Part shown: positions 21,354 to 33,605 of the stretch, in pieces
Layout: the number at the start of each line of letters is the position of its first letter
How positions within the stretch are numbered: the stretch's first letter is position 1
Source of the DNA: Doryteuthis pealeii
Taxonomy: Eukaryota > Mollusca > Cephalopoda > Myopsida > Loliginidae
DNA length: 64,000 nucleotides
NCBI GenBank assembly: GCA_023376005.1
Contig: CM042151.1
Coordinates: forward strand, 81,760,199-81,824,198
Direction: 5' to 3'
The notes under the pieces: model-generated
Seen by the model: only the letters and a program-made list of their open reading frames with translations
Database searches by the model: none
Told to the model about the DNA's origin: nothing
Translations under genes and position numbers: made by a program

Positions 21354-23690
21354 TATATAAATAAATAAAAAAAATATAATAATAGAACTTTCAGGATATA
21401 AATTCATTCATTCCAAAGTAACAGACGGTAGAATAAAAACTTTATAAAATGATTATATCGTATGAAATTGAAATAAATACAAATTCTAAACATTTGATAT
21501 TTAAATCGTCAAACCTAGAAACAACGGCAATACAGAATTTCATTGAAATTCGTTCCGGAAAAAAAAGATAGAACTTTCAAGATATAATGACATTCCTCCC
21601 ATATAAACAGACGGTAGAACAAACACTTTATAAAATGATTAGAATGTATTAAACAGAACTTAACAAGAATCATAATAATGTTGTAGATTTCAGAATGGCT
21701 GAACCTGATGAAATGATTTAGTTTAGTTAAGAAAATATATTTTAAGGAATTTAGCTCGTCTATTTAAAATCGGAAAATTTATTCAAAGTTATTAAAAAAA
21801 TAAAAAGAAGAAATAAAAAAAAAAAAAAAAAAAAAGAACTTTCAGGATATAAATTCATTCACTCCAAAGGAACAGACTGTAGAATAAAAACTTTACAAAA
21901 TGATTATATCGTATCAAATTGAAATAAAATACAAATTCTAAACATTTTATATTTAAATCGTCAAACCCCGAACCAACAGCAATACAGAATTGCATTGAAA
22001 TTCGTTCCGAAAACAAAGATAGAACTTTCAAGATATAGTGACATTCCTCCCAAATAAACAGACGGTAGAACAAACACTTATAAAAATGATTAGAATATAT
22101 TAAACAGAAATTAACAAGAATTATAAAAATGTGATACTAAAACCGACAGACACTGTGCGAAATAAAAACACAATTTCATTCAAAATTTATTCCTAAGTAA
22201 AAATGGAACTTTCAAGATATCAATTCATTCATCCCAAATGAACAGACGGTAGAAAAATTTTTTATTAAATTAGAAAAGTCGTATCAATCTGAAACTAATA
22301 AGAACATCATAATTATAACATGTAAATATTCAAACCGTCAATCGCTTAACGAACTGTAATATACTATATTGTAAACCTTGAAAGTAAGATAAAAATTAAA
22401 CTGTTAGTTAATTAACTTATATTCGTATATTCTTAAAGTAGCAAGAAAAATACAATTTTAAATATATACAAAAGTAGAATTACATAGAACTTACCTTTTT
22501 TCTTTGCACTCAGCAATGATTATTTTCAGAAATTTATCAATTTGATATAATTCTGAATATATGTTACTAAAATGATATACGAATATTACACTGACTAGAT
22601 CTTGGGGGAGGGTAAGATATTATTTCCAAATATTATTCAAGTCCTACATTTATTATTTTAATAAATCTTACTAAAAAAAGAATTCCCTGCAACGGAAGAA
22701 AAAGTGCAAATATCTTGTAAACTAGGGTACGTGAGTTCGTTCTTTACTCTTACTTTTTGCAGAGTCCAAACCTTAAAAATATTCAGAAGATGTAACAAGG
22801 TTGATGGACACATTAATTAAAATATTACTAAATTATTATTTGTATATTGTTGATATAAGAAGACAAATACAACTTCAAATATATACAAGATATTAATTAC
22901 ACGTAACTCAATTTTTTCTCAGCAATCATTTGTAGTTATTTTTTAGAATAAATCAATTTAATATAATTCGTAAATATATGTTAATAAAAAAAAACAGAAT
23001 ATTATAGAAGCTAAATGTTAGGGGGAGTAAAATACTTTCGAATGGACTTTCTCATTTCTTTCCACGGTATTATTCAAGTCTAACATTTAAACCTTTGTAA
23101 ATGGTAAGGGGATTAAGAAAATATTTATGTCTTGCGTCTATTTATTTTTAATAAATCTTACTTCGGAAAAAAATTCCTACAAAGAAAGAAAAATGCAACT
23201 ATCCTGTAAACAAGAGAACGTGGGTTCGTTCTGTACTCTTACTTTTTGTGGCGTCAAAAACTAGAAAACATTCAAAGATTTAAGAATATTGATAGACACG
23301 ATAAGTAAAATGTTACTAAATTATTATTCGTATATTATTGATATAAGAAAACAAATACAACTTTAATTATGTATAAGGATATTAATTAAGAAAGAAAAAG
23401 TGCAAATATCCTGTAAACAAGAGAACGTGATTTCGTTCTGTACTCTTAATTTTTGTACCTCCAAAACTAGAAAATATTCTGAAGATTTAAGAATATTGAT
23501 AGACACGATGTGTAGAATATTTCATTACGTGAGTTCGTTCCTTACACTTAACTTTTGTAGCTATATAATATGGCATGAGGTTAAAAAAAGAATTTCAAGA
23601 TGTTTTACATGAGAAATATTCTGATTTTTATTATAACCATTTTGAAACATTATATCGTTTATTTAATCTTAATGTAATAAATATTGCATT
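20400..23690. repeat. AT-rich region built of eroded tandem and dispersed repeats
   Basis: There is no gene. A block at 21206-21680 recurs at 21681-22110 (GTTGTAGATTTnAGAATGGC..., AACTTTCAnGATAT, AACAGACGGTAGAA), giving a unit of about 475 bases. The AACTTTCAAGATAT / AACAGACGGTAGAA pair appears about five times between 21380 and 22260, and again near 43060. Separately, AAATATCnTGTAAAC...ACGTGAGTTCGTT occurs at about 22710, 23210 and 23400. A-rich runs at 21320-21348 and 21808-21834 mark possible old retroposon tails. Confidence 0.65.
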
Positions 23691-23887
23691 CATTCAATTA
23701 TTATTTTGTGTTTTACAAAGACGAATACTTCTCTCGAGAAATGTGTGAAAGATAAAAAAAAAAACACAAAACGCATATTTGGTTGTTCAAATTCTTCGGA
23801 TTTACATGGCTTCTCTCCCTGTCTCATTCCATCTGATTGCTCTCTTTCTCTTCCCCCGCTCTCTCTCACGCATTCTCTCTCTCGCTG

Positions 23888-23891
<4 letters not shown>

Positions 23892-23944
<53 letters not shown>
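23892..23944. repeat. (TA)n microsatellite
   Basis: About 26 TA units, preceded by a CT-rich tract (23810-23888). Confidence 0.95.
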
Positions 23945-23947
<3 letters not shown>

Positions 23948-24315
23948 GTCATTTCCAATTGCGCTAAAACACTTGGGGAGTGTATGAATCAACCACCCCC
24001 CAACCATATATAATATTAAGGTAGACTCTGCTCTTTATTTCAGGTATGGCAACCAGAGACAGGAAGGAAAAACCCTGAAGTAAAACCAGTTAAAATCCTC
24101 TTACAATTTGACTTTAAGTTACATCCCGCAGAGGGTTTCGTGAAAACATTAAAAAAATCGATGGATCTCTCAAACAATAGTGACACTGATGTCTTGGAAA
24201 TTTTCGTTGGAGTCTTGCAATGAAATATATGACCATAATTTTTAATTAATTAAGTTTAGATAATGTACAACAATTAAATCTAAAGATTAAAGATCACTAA
24301 ATAAGAGAAGTACAC

Positions 24316-24692
24316 GATACAAAAACTATCATTGATGCAGACTACGCAGATGATATAATAATTCTCGCAAATACTCCTACCTAAGCCTTAAGCCTACAGT
24401 AAGGGGTTTCAGTATCTACGTGAACTCAGATAAAACAGAGTTCGTGTGTTTTAAACAAGATGGAGTCATCTCCTCATCATAGGGCAATCATCTGAAATTA
24501 GTATGTCTGTTCACATACCGAGGTAGAAATATCTCATCTACAGAAAGCGATGTCAATATATGTATTAGAAAGACATGGACTGCTATTGGCTAGTTATCGA
24601 TCATATGGAAATATTAATTCTCTGCTAGAATAAAACGCGAATTCTACCAAGCTGTATCCGTATCCGTACTACTGTATGGTGGCACAACTTAG
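24316..24692 (+). pseudogene. Reverse transcriptase fragment of a non-LTR element
   Basis: From 24334 the plus strand reads DADYADDIIILANTPT, the RT active-site box (YADD). After frame shifts it reads YVNSDKTEFVCFKQDG, then a segment ending KREFYQAVSVSVLLYG. These correspond to RT motif C, the following palm/thumb strands and the KxxLYxAxVxSxLLYG element of RTE/CR1-like LINEs. Several stops and at least two frame shifts are present, and the N-terminal half is missing. The downstream stretch (24700-24840) recurs next to a shorter remnant at 33780-34050. Confidence 0.75.
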
Positions 24693-24872
24693 ACTTGAAC
24701 AAAATACACATAGCGTAACAATGAGTGAAGTTACCATATTTAAATATATTCTCCCTCAATTTTGTTTGTATTTCGTTTCGTCTACCTGGCTGATCTGTGT
24801 ATACAGTTTGACATACCAATTTTGTTTTAAACATTAATTAGGGTCAGAATAATTCCCATATTTTATCCCCCC

Positions 24873-24873
24873 C

Positions 24874-24946
<73 letters not shown>
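24873..24946. repeat. Compound (CT)n(CA)n(TA)n microsatellite
   Basis: Three dinucleotide runs in succession. Confidence 0.95.
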
Positions 24947-24949
<3 letters not shown>

Positions 24950-24953
<4 letters not shown>

Positions 24954-25641
24954 CTACGTTTTTCGATGTATCACGTCTCTTCAGTGTGGCTAGACATTAA
25001 CAGGCTACCTACAGCCAAGATGGTAATCGATCAATTTATCATCAGACTTTCAAAACACTCGGACATCAGCACATCTAAAGACTGGAACGAGTGTTTTAAC
25101 TGATAAATACATACATATGTATATATTGAAAGGCCGTCAGAGAGTGCTGTATCTGTTTTATAGGAGAGCGTTGATTTTAAGCGTAATCGGTGGCCATAAG
25201 CAAAGTCTCCTAAGTGTCCAATCCACCAGGGATGGGGAGCATATATATATATCTATTCCTGCAACTGAAACTCCTGAAACTCGTAGCACAGTACCATTAT
25301 CTTGATTATATGGTGTAATTTACCGTTTAAGATCGACTGGTTATCAATTAATTTGATAAAAGATTCTTCTCATTTTAATGTTTATTGGTGAATGATGAGA
25401 AATCCTAAACAATATCATATTATGCCCTTTTATATTTTTTCTTCGGTTATCTTTCTTCCAATTTAATGTGAAATAACTGATTTGATTTCCAAGTTAATTT
25501 GCTTGAGTTGCCGTTGTTTTTCAGAGTTACATCCTATTTTCGTTTTAGCTTGACTGAAAATGTTACCATTTGGAATCATTGGTCTTGTAAGATTTTATTG
25601 CAAAGTCAACTTATCTGCTATTATTATTTCCTTGGAACTAG
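24950..25641 (-). repeat. Dispersed duplicated unit with a tRNA-like A box, copy I
   Basis: This is colinear with 34136-34790 and 44390-45050, and with their inverted partners in the giant palindrome. On the minus strand the best-preserved copies contain GATGTCCGAGTGGTTAA, like the A box and D arm of leucine/serine tRNAs; no clear B box follows at the normal spacing. The unit may derive from an old tRNA-related retroposon. The duplicated block continues after the insertion at 25642 (26259-26560). Confidence 0.5.
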
Positions 25642-26252
25642 TGTTGTATATTGTACAAACGAAAATAGGAATTTCTGGTTAACTTAAACAAAGAAAAGAC
25701 GAAAAAATGACAAAGGACTTTTTTCCCGGTAAAAGCGAAAAGAAGTTAAAAAACGGAAGAGAGGTTTTCCGGTCAAGGAAGCAGGGAGAAGATAAAACAA
25801 ACGTCCGTTATCAGATCAAAAGATAAAGATACGTAGGCGTGTCGTCAACACAAAAGCCAGAGGGTCGAGTCGTTAGTTGGAGAGTCAGACCACAGTCAGT
25901 CAGACAGGAGACGGCGAACAGAGCACAAGGAGTGACCGTCAACACGGCCGATCGCTGCCAGCGGGCAGTGAGGTTCGTCAACCCTTTCCACGTCCCAGCA
26001 CCAGTCATTCCAACGGTAGTAGTAGTCATCGTCAACCCTTGGGCATTCCTATTGTCAAGCTCGCCACCCACCAGCCGATGAGAGAAACAAAGTCAACTCC
26101 TACTATATCCATGTGTTGTGATTTCATTAAACGTCCACTACATATATCGTCTAGGGTTAGTGACGATACCCGCTACGATACGTACGCCGATTTAGCAGCG
26201 TGAATTTGAAGAAGCCGCTATATAACATATAGAATTTGATGCCAGTATGCAA
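25642..26252. mobile_element. 611-bp insertion, LTR-like
   Basis: The paralogous unit at 34136-35080 reads straight through this point (GGAGCTAGGAATCCATC at about 34782-34798). Here the same site is split by 611 bases flanked by AACTAG on both sides (25636-25641 and 26253-26258), a likely target-site duplication. The insertion begins TGTTGTATATTG and ends close to TATGCAA. It is clearly GC-richer than its surroundings (25800-26200). Those features fit a solo LTR or similar, though the terminal CA is not exact. Overlapping open frames (25839-26081 and 25877-26203 plus; 25811-26071 minus) reflect the composition, and I recognise no protein. Confidence 0.6.
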
Positions 26253-26258
26253 AACTAG

Positions 26259-26633
26259 CAATCCATCACGGCTATAAATTCCCAAATCCTTCTTTCCATC
26301 AAACCATTTACTCCAATTTTCTTAGTAAGTATATGCACACATATTCATACATTTATTTCATAATGTCTCCCCATTGTTAAAACGTACAACATAAAAAGCA
26401 AACTCTGAAAATATTTATTTGTTCTTTTATTTGAGTGAGAGAATCAAGTTGATATGATTCTGAAAGATTGGTTAGGTGAATAAGATTATTACAATATTAC
26501 ATTGGTAGCATTTTACATGAGAAAGACCTTTTCTTATTTAATGGTCATTTTTCTCTATTTTTCAATTCTATGTTTATTTATTTGCTATCTATTCCCTACT
26601 AAAAATATCCTTAAGATTGGTTGAGAGATTTGG
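26259..26633 (+). repeat. Continuation of duplicated unit, copy I
   Basis: This matches 34795-35085 (CTTCTTTCCATCAAACC, TTTATTTGAGTGAGAGA, GATTGGTTA...GCGAATAA-type sequence), then diverges near 26570. Confidence 0.6.
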
Positions 26634-27240
26634 TTTGGTTTGTTTTGTTTTACGGCATATCAACCTCAGTGGGTCATTTAATGCCGATAAAGTTTTGAAA
26701 TAAATCAATTCTTAATGGATAATACAATTTTTTTATCAACTCATGTTTTTCTATTTAACCCATAGATGGGACCCTAACAGGTACTACCACTCCGGGTCAG
26801 AGTGGACCAGGGAGCAATGGTGATGAATGGGTGCTCCACATTCGCCAAACCTCCAAATCTGGAACCTCACCATCAGATAGAGTTTAACGTCATTCCCAGC
26901 ACATGTAGACCCGCAGCTACAGCCTTCTAGCACCCATATGATAAAAAGGGCTTGGGGCTTGCCATAAGGGCAATAGGGTTCGGAAAATCATATAGGTGCT
27001 AGGGCTTGACGTGACCAGCCGATTGTTCAGAGGGGGCCTCTCCGACCGCCCGTCTAGCCCAAGCTAGGACCAAAGTGGAGTATTGCAAGTCATGAACTGC
27101 TCATCCACCTGGGCTCTATCCTTAAGCATCACGGATCGCCACCTACGGCCAACAGGTGGCCCCATTGGGGGAGTCTTACCCCTCTGCAGAGGTGCAGTCG
27201 GTGCATTCTAACGCCCCACCGACAGGGCGGTGGTTGAGAG
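26634..27240 (-). mobile_element. A-tailed retroposon, copy 1
   Basis: An element of about 600 bases has its A-rich end at the left (complement of TTGGTTTGTTTTGTTTT). The body includes ACGGCATATCAACCTC, GGGACCCTAACAGG, CGGGTCAGAGTGGACC and a GC-rich distal part ending near CACCGACAGGGCGG. The same element is present at 31378-31975 in opposite orientation and, rearranged, at 16100-16690. No coding is seen. The A-rich end suggests RNA-mediated origin. Confidence 0.7.
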
Positions 27241-28234
27241 AATAAAAATGACTATATTACACGTTTTAATGTCAACGACGGTTTTAATTATCAATACACA
27301 TCTGTATTTATTCCTAAAGAAATGATTTCCGATTCATTTCTAAAATAAAAGATTTCCAATGGAGTTGATCCAGTCTTTTAAGATTTTGAAAAGCTTAGAA
27401 TGAGTAAATGCTAATGTTCTGGAATAATCATGATAATTATGCACAGTAAAGAATGCGAGCACCAAAGAATATATAAATGACTAAATAAATATACTATGAC
27501 TTCCAGTTGAATACGTTTTCTTCAAATTGCTAAGATATAAACCCGATGAAAGAGACACACTTATTCTTGTAAAATGACTATGCAATATAACATCTTTCTT
27601 ATCATTCTTCTTTTATAATAATAGAATACCGAACATAAAACTAGTGCTGGAACGTCAGGGGTACAAGAATTATATAGTCTTCCGAGGCTGCAATGCCAAT
27701 GACAGTGCTCTTTGACATATTTGATAAGTTCGCACATACAGGCGTCAAAGAATACATCAAATGAGATAGTGACCGCCAAACATGAATCCATACCTTTTTT
27801 TCACCATCCCATGTACATATATTATTTAATTCATCGATCATGATAATAGACGTTATCCCGCCACTACTAAATAAAAAAAAAAAAAAAAAAAAAAAATCGG
27901 GGGTGGGGATGAGATGTTCGCTAAATTGAATACGTTTTCTTAATATTGCTAATATATACTCCAATTGTAATAATTTAAAAGAAATCTCACACAAAAGTGG
28001 TTGGGTAGGAGAGAAAATCTTAAAATAAGAAAAGACACTAGTTTTTAAGCATATAAGCTAAATTATATTTTGTGAGGATTATTCTGTTAAATATTAAAAT
28101 CGATATTTTCTGTCATAATTGAAGGTTGTAGAAATATTTGTCTTCCTTACTTGATTATTTCAAACTGAATTAAAAAAAATAATTTATTGTAATATTTTGA
28201 TAGTAAATTTTTAACAGTTAATTTGAAAATCTAA
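27241..28234. repeat. AT-rich duplicated segment
   Basis: No gene is visible. Parts (CAAAGAATACATCAAATGAnA, AGACGTTATnnC, TTGCTAAnATAT) recur at 30780-31360 and 40560-41260. A 29-base A run lies at about 27868-27896. Confidence 0.55.
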
Positions 28235-28890
28235 TCTTATTATAATGGAGATTGTGTGTTTTTCTGTCTGTAACCGAAACTACATTCCTACTCAAGTCAC
28301 AATTCTCTTAGTTACTGACATCACATTCTCCATGATTTTATTTTTATCTAAACCTCAATTATTAATAAAATTGTCTTACATTATTAATACTGTTAACTAT
28401 GTCTACATACTAACAACATGCAATTATATTTATATATACAACAAAATAGCGCTTTACAATGTGAACGGGAAGGCTAATTTGCATATTAATATTAAAAAAT
28501 TGAATTTAATAAATATGTGCTTAGTATTATTGATTTCTAACTGTTTGGTTTTATTTTAATGAATATAAGCAAAAATCTCTTCAATGAATCTTAAATGAAA
28601 TCCATTAACAAGATAAAATAACTGTCATTTTATTATTTACTTCCTCTTATAACTAAATACTTAAATTTCGAAAAAATAACAATGAAAGACGAGAGTGATG
28701 GAAGAGTAAGTTTCAGTTGTTCCATTTTTTATTATACTCCCTCTGTTTCAAATAATTTATTATACTCCCTCTGTTTCAAATCTTTTTATCTGTATTCTTA
28801 TTTAGTTTCATTAGCCTTTCTAATTTAATACAATATTTTATTACATTAAAACTTAAATACTTGCACCCGGAGGGTGCATATATTTGCTAG
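28235..28890 (+). mobile_element. Non-autonomous Helitron-like element, copy 4 (best preserved)
   Basis: The element starts TC at 28235 after an A. It ends with the hairpin TGCACCCGGAGGGTGCA, then TATATTTG and CTAG (28887-28890), followed by T. It is 656 bases long. Two ATACTCCCTCTG units lie at 28733-28785. A 104-codon open frame (28245-28559) is nearly identical in the copy at 421-735 but has no recognisable domain, is strongly AT-biased, and is probably not a gene. No Rep or helicase is present. Confidence 0.8.
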
Positions 28891-29577
28891 TATATATAAT
28901 GTAGATATATAGGCATATGTTTTATTTGAAATATAGATATACATTCCACAAACAATGTAATTAGAACTACATTAATTAAAAAAAATGGGCTTAACAATTC
29001 ATATCTTAAGGGGACAAGTGGAACATGAGACCTATTATTCCTCGACCAACACATTCTAATGGAGGTAAAAATAATGAGAAAAAATGTAACAAAAAACAAT
29101 TAATGTAGAAGGATCCCGCAATCATGAATAACAGAATGTCTGAAAATATTTCAATTTCAGATCAAATCTTAAACTTAATCAGAAGAGTTATAAGAAGTAT
29201 AACGAACAGCTGGAGGACAAATCCTAGTAGAGGTAAAAATTGAAAGAGGTATGTTCCAGGTAGACTCATCATCGTTATTAGTATCTGTTATAGAAATTAT
29301 GCAATTGAATTATATACTAAAGAGTCTATATATTTACTACATAGACAACATATTTACAAAGTAGCAATTAAAGATAAATTATCAAATGATATTTAGGGTT
29401 TTGCTAAGAGAGAAAATGAAATGTAAACCCTAACACAAACTAATAAACTGTCCAGTCGAGATATAAGAATGGGATTTTAAATTGAAAACAAAAATCACAA
29501 TGCTGTTAATGAAGAAAGGAAAAAGATAAACAACTGAATAACCACAACTGCCCATTATATTTAAATTTTGGTACGCA

Positions 29578-29632
<55 letters not shown>

Positions 29633-31377
29633 TTTTATATAATTAACATTTTAGTAACTGTTGATACATTGAGTTAAATTAATCAATATTCCGACCTAAG
29701 CCAATTATTTGAGGTGGGAGACTGAAGATGATCCGAATTCAAAAATCCCATATATTTTTTCAATTATGCTAAATAATTCCTTCTTTTTATTCAAATATGT
29801 TCAGATATCTTAGTTGGTAATTTAATTTTTCTAACTGGATATGTATTTATTTATATATTGTCTGGTTAAGTTAGGAATTTGAAAAGAAATCGTGTTTATA
29901 TCTCAAAGGAAAAAATAAAACCTGACTCACCTTGTATGTAAACTAATATTTTAAGTTAAGAAAAAAATTGAAGAAGTTCCATCAAGTAGAAAGATAATCA
30001 TAATATGATGAGCATTTATTTAACCAAAAAAGTATATTAGATTTAAGAATTAAAAATTACATCAACTGATTCTATTAGAGGTTTAATGGAAGAGACAGAC
30101 AAGCGATTACACAAGGACGAAGTAACTAAAAAGAATAGAATTTCTTTTGTATGGATGGCAGAATAGTAACAATGTACCGACATGGTTTTAATAAAAAGGT
30201 TTGTTCGACATTTCTAGAAATAGACCCACTACAAGAGACACGTGAAAAGGGTCGAAACTGGCGACGAGGAAATCAACCAAGAAATGAATACGAATCAAAA
30301 TAAATCAATGAGTGGAAACAATTGAAGCATTTAGATATTATAGTGAAATAATCTGAGTGATCACTGGTCAAAACCTTCTTATTTTGTTGCTCTGATAGTT
30401 CAGTATATTTCATGAATTAATTCTCTGCACTGTCAATTGAACTTTCAATTGAAAATATTTTCTACTTTTTTCAAATAAACCTGGTGTATTCAGATCCAAC
30501 ATTTTTATTTCAGATTGTTCAGTCCGTGAAATATATTTTGGTAATAGATTTTCCTTTCCAATTATTTTATAAAGCAGAAGAATTATTGATACAAAAGATA
30601 TCATGTACGTTAATTTCGACAGCCTTTATAGAAAACAAATGAAATTTACCCCCTCAAAAATATTACGTAATATAAATATTATAAACTTATTTTTTATCGA
30701 TTACATTTGATATGTTTATATCTTTTATTTTAATATTTGATAGTCACTGATTATGTGTTACTGATATTAATGATGATGTTGGTTTTATTAGTTTAGCACA
30801 TATAAGCGCCAAAGAATACATCAAATGATATCGTGACCGTTATCACACAATCCTTACTTCCCCTATATACATGTATTATCTAATTTAAGCATTCATAATA
30901 CGATAGACGTTATTTCCACCACTATTAAAAACTCACACCGAAGTGTCTGGAATGAAATGTTACTTATTTAAGTTGAATGCATTTTTAATTGCTAAGATAT
31001 GATAAAATTGCAATAATTATAAAAAAATCTTCCTCAAATTGAGAGGGGGGTGAAAAGCTCAGAATGAGAAAAGACGCTATGTTTACTTGTATAAGCTAAC
31101 CTAGAATCCATTTTATGTCCTTTTGTGAACCTTAAAGGACGAAGGAGACGCACATCTTCTTGCAAGATGACCATGTAAAAAAACACAGTTCACTTGTTAT
31201 TCTTCTTTTATAATAATGGAATACCTAACGTAACACTAGTGCTATGAGAATTTGGCACACTAAAGTATGTGCGACACAAAGTATATATCAAAGGATATCG
31301 TGGCCTCCAATTGAATACGTTTTCTTAAAATTGCTAAGATGTACACCCGACCGTAACATATTAAAACAAGAATCCGC
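28891..31377. repeat. AT-rich duplicated DNA with a (GT)n run
   Basis: No gene is visible. The (GT)25 run is at 29581-29630. Segments around 30060-30340 (GATTCTATTAGAGG..., GGTTTGTTCGACATTTC) recur at 32330-32620, 39910-40110 and 41830-42120, and inverted in the right arm of the giant palindrome. This shows repeated duplication of a unit of roughly 2 kb. Confidence 0.6.
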
Positions 31378-31975
31378 CCTGTCGGCTAGGGCGTTAGAAT
31401 GCACCGACTGCACCTCTGCAGAGGGGTAAGACTCCCCCAATGGGGCCACTTGTTGGCCGTGGGTGGCGACCCGTGATGCTTAAGGATAGAGCCCAGGTGG
31501 ATGAGCAGTTCATGACATGCAATACTCCACTTTGGCCCTATCTTGGGCTAGACGGGCGGTCGGAGAGGCCCCTCCGATCAATCGACTGTCACGTCAAGCC
31601 CTAGCACCTATATGATTTTCCCAACCCTATTGCCCTTATGACAAGCCCCAACCCCTTTTTATCATATGGGTGCTAGCAGGCGGTGGCTGCGGGTCTACAT
31701 GTCCTGGGAATGACGTTAAACTCTATCTGATGGTGAGGTTCCAGTTTTGGAGGTTTGGGGAATGTGGAGCACCCCTTCATCACCATTGCTCCCTGGTCCA
31801 CTCTGACCCGGAGTGGTAGTACCCGTTAGGGTCCCATCTATGGGTTAAATAGAAAAATGTATTCATAAAAAAATTGTATTATCTATTAAGAATTGATTTA
31901 TTTCAAAACTTTATCGGCATTAAATGACCCACTGAGGTTGATATGCCGTAAAACAAAACAAACCAAATTCAATAA
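31378..31975 (+). mobile_element. A-tailed retroposon, copy 2 (inverted relative to copy 1)
   Basis: This is the reverse complement of 26634-27240 with high similarity. It ends in ACAAAACAAACCAAA at the right. Together with copy 1 it forms an inverted pair about 4.1 kb apart. Confidence 0.75.
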
Positions 31976-32973
31976 TCACTAATATATTTTATAATATCTT
32001 ACAACTCAGGGAAAAAAATGTAATTCCTTCTTTTTATCAAAATATTGACATATGTTTTAGCTGACTGTTGTTTTTTGGGTGGGGGTGGGGGCAGAATTAA
32101 ATATCTCAGAGAAATTTTATTTAATTTTTATTTGCTGAAAACGGTAATTTGCGAATTTAAAAAATAATTATGTCTGAATTTTAAAAGAAGGACAAAACCT
32201 GACTCATAGTGTAATTAAATTAATTTATTTTAGCTAAGAAAAATTTGAAGAATTTCTGTCAAGTAGAAACCTGAACACTATCTGATAACATTTATTTAAC
32301 TAAGAAATGATATTACATTTAAGAATTAAAAATTACATCAACTGATTCTACCAGAGGAAGAATCAGACAAGCGATATATTACAAGGATGAAGCAACTAAA
32401 AATAATAGAATTTCTTTTGTATGGATGACTGCATAGAAACAATTTACCGACATGGTTTTAATCAGACGGTTTGTTCGACATTTCCGGAAATTGACTTACT
32501 ACAAGGATCACGTGAAAAGGGACGAAAGGTACGACGAGGAAAGCATCCAAGAATTGGACACGAGTCAGAATAAATTGATGAATGGAAATAACTGAAACAT
32601 TCAGATGTTACAGTGAATTAACTTTAGTGATCATAGATGGAAAACTTTCTTTCTTATTTTCTTTCAAATAAATCCGACATTTTTAAAGCCACACTTGTTA
32701 TTTTAGATGGTTCAGTAAGTAAAAATATCTTACAAATATATTTTACTTACCAAACAAATTATAACGCATAAAGATTATTAATATACAAAAAGTGTAATGA
32801 ACGTAAATTTCAAAGGCCGTTATAGAAAGAAAAAATTCACCCCCCCTCAAAAATATTATGTGGAATGTTTTTAAATTTTCAAGAAAACTCTTTTGAAAAT
32901 AAATTATTATGCATTTGAAGTCATCTATTAACAACTTTATATATGTATAATTAAATACTTTATTTGTTAGTTA
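31976..32973. repeat. AT-rich duplicated DNA
   Basis: No gene is visible. This is paralogous to 29700-30680 and to 39540-40450 / 41400-42450. Confidence 0.55.
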
Positions 32974-32984
32974 CTACGTAGTAA

Positions 32985-33247
32985 GTAAGTAAAGTAAAGT
33001 CGACGGGGCGGCCTAAAGTCGGTATCAGCCAGTCAGCGAGGGAGTCTATCCCCTTTTCAATAGCGCTAGACCAAGGAGATTATTTTAGCATTTGAGGTGG
33101 AGCGCCACATCTACTATCAGCTCCTTACTTTACTGCACAGATCCCTGTGCTACTCATACGCTGAGTTAGCGAGAACCGGTATCGAACCAGGAACCTTGTG
33201 GTTTCTAGCCGAACGCTCTACCGACTGAGCTAAGCCGGCCCTTACTG
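32985..33247 (-). mobile_element. tRNA-derived SINE with target-site duplication
   Basis: This is the best SINE copy in the window. On the minus strand the head reads GCCGGCTTAGCTCAGTCGG, with an intact A box, then TAGAGCGTTCGGCTAGAAACC and the B box GGTTCGATACCGG. The body follows with GTATGAGTAGCACAGGG and the tail ends ACTTTACTTTACTTAC. Flanks carry the 11-base duplication CTACGTAGTAA (32974-32984 and 33248-33258), and paralogous segments at 20750 and 42540 lack the insertion. A and B boxes would be the internal RNA polymerase III promoter. Transposition would rely on a LINE's enzymes. Confidence 0.9.
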
Positions 33248-33567
33248 CTACGTAGTAAAAAGGGGATAAAACGCATGATAATATTATTTCAATGGTCGAT
33301 GAATTAGGAAAAAGCCTATTTCATTATCGATTGTATATAATATGTAAATATCATATATTTTAATATTTGTTAGTCACTACTTATGTGTAATCGATATTAA
33401 TGGAGATTTTATTGGTTTTATTAACTTAACGCATCCATGGAAAAAGCATTAACAAACTTTCAAAACTCCATCTCGATTTTACCGAAAATTTAATTAAGTG
33501 TTGGAGATTTCCGAAAATTTTGATGAAATCAAGTCAGTTTATTTAAGAAAATATTTCATGAAATTAT

Positions 33568-33605
<38 letters not shown>

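Noticed and set aside
23690..24007. Open frames with YIYIYI repeats on both strands
   Set aside because: These are translations of a (TA)n microsatellite and flanking CT-rich DNA.
25811..26203. Three overlapping open frames in a GC-rich stretch
   Set aside because: They overlap on both strands, have no recognisable domain and lie wholly inside the 611-base insertion; openness is explained by composition.
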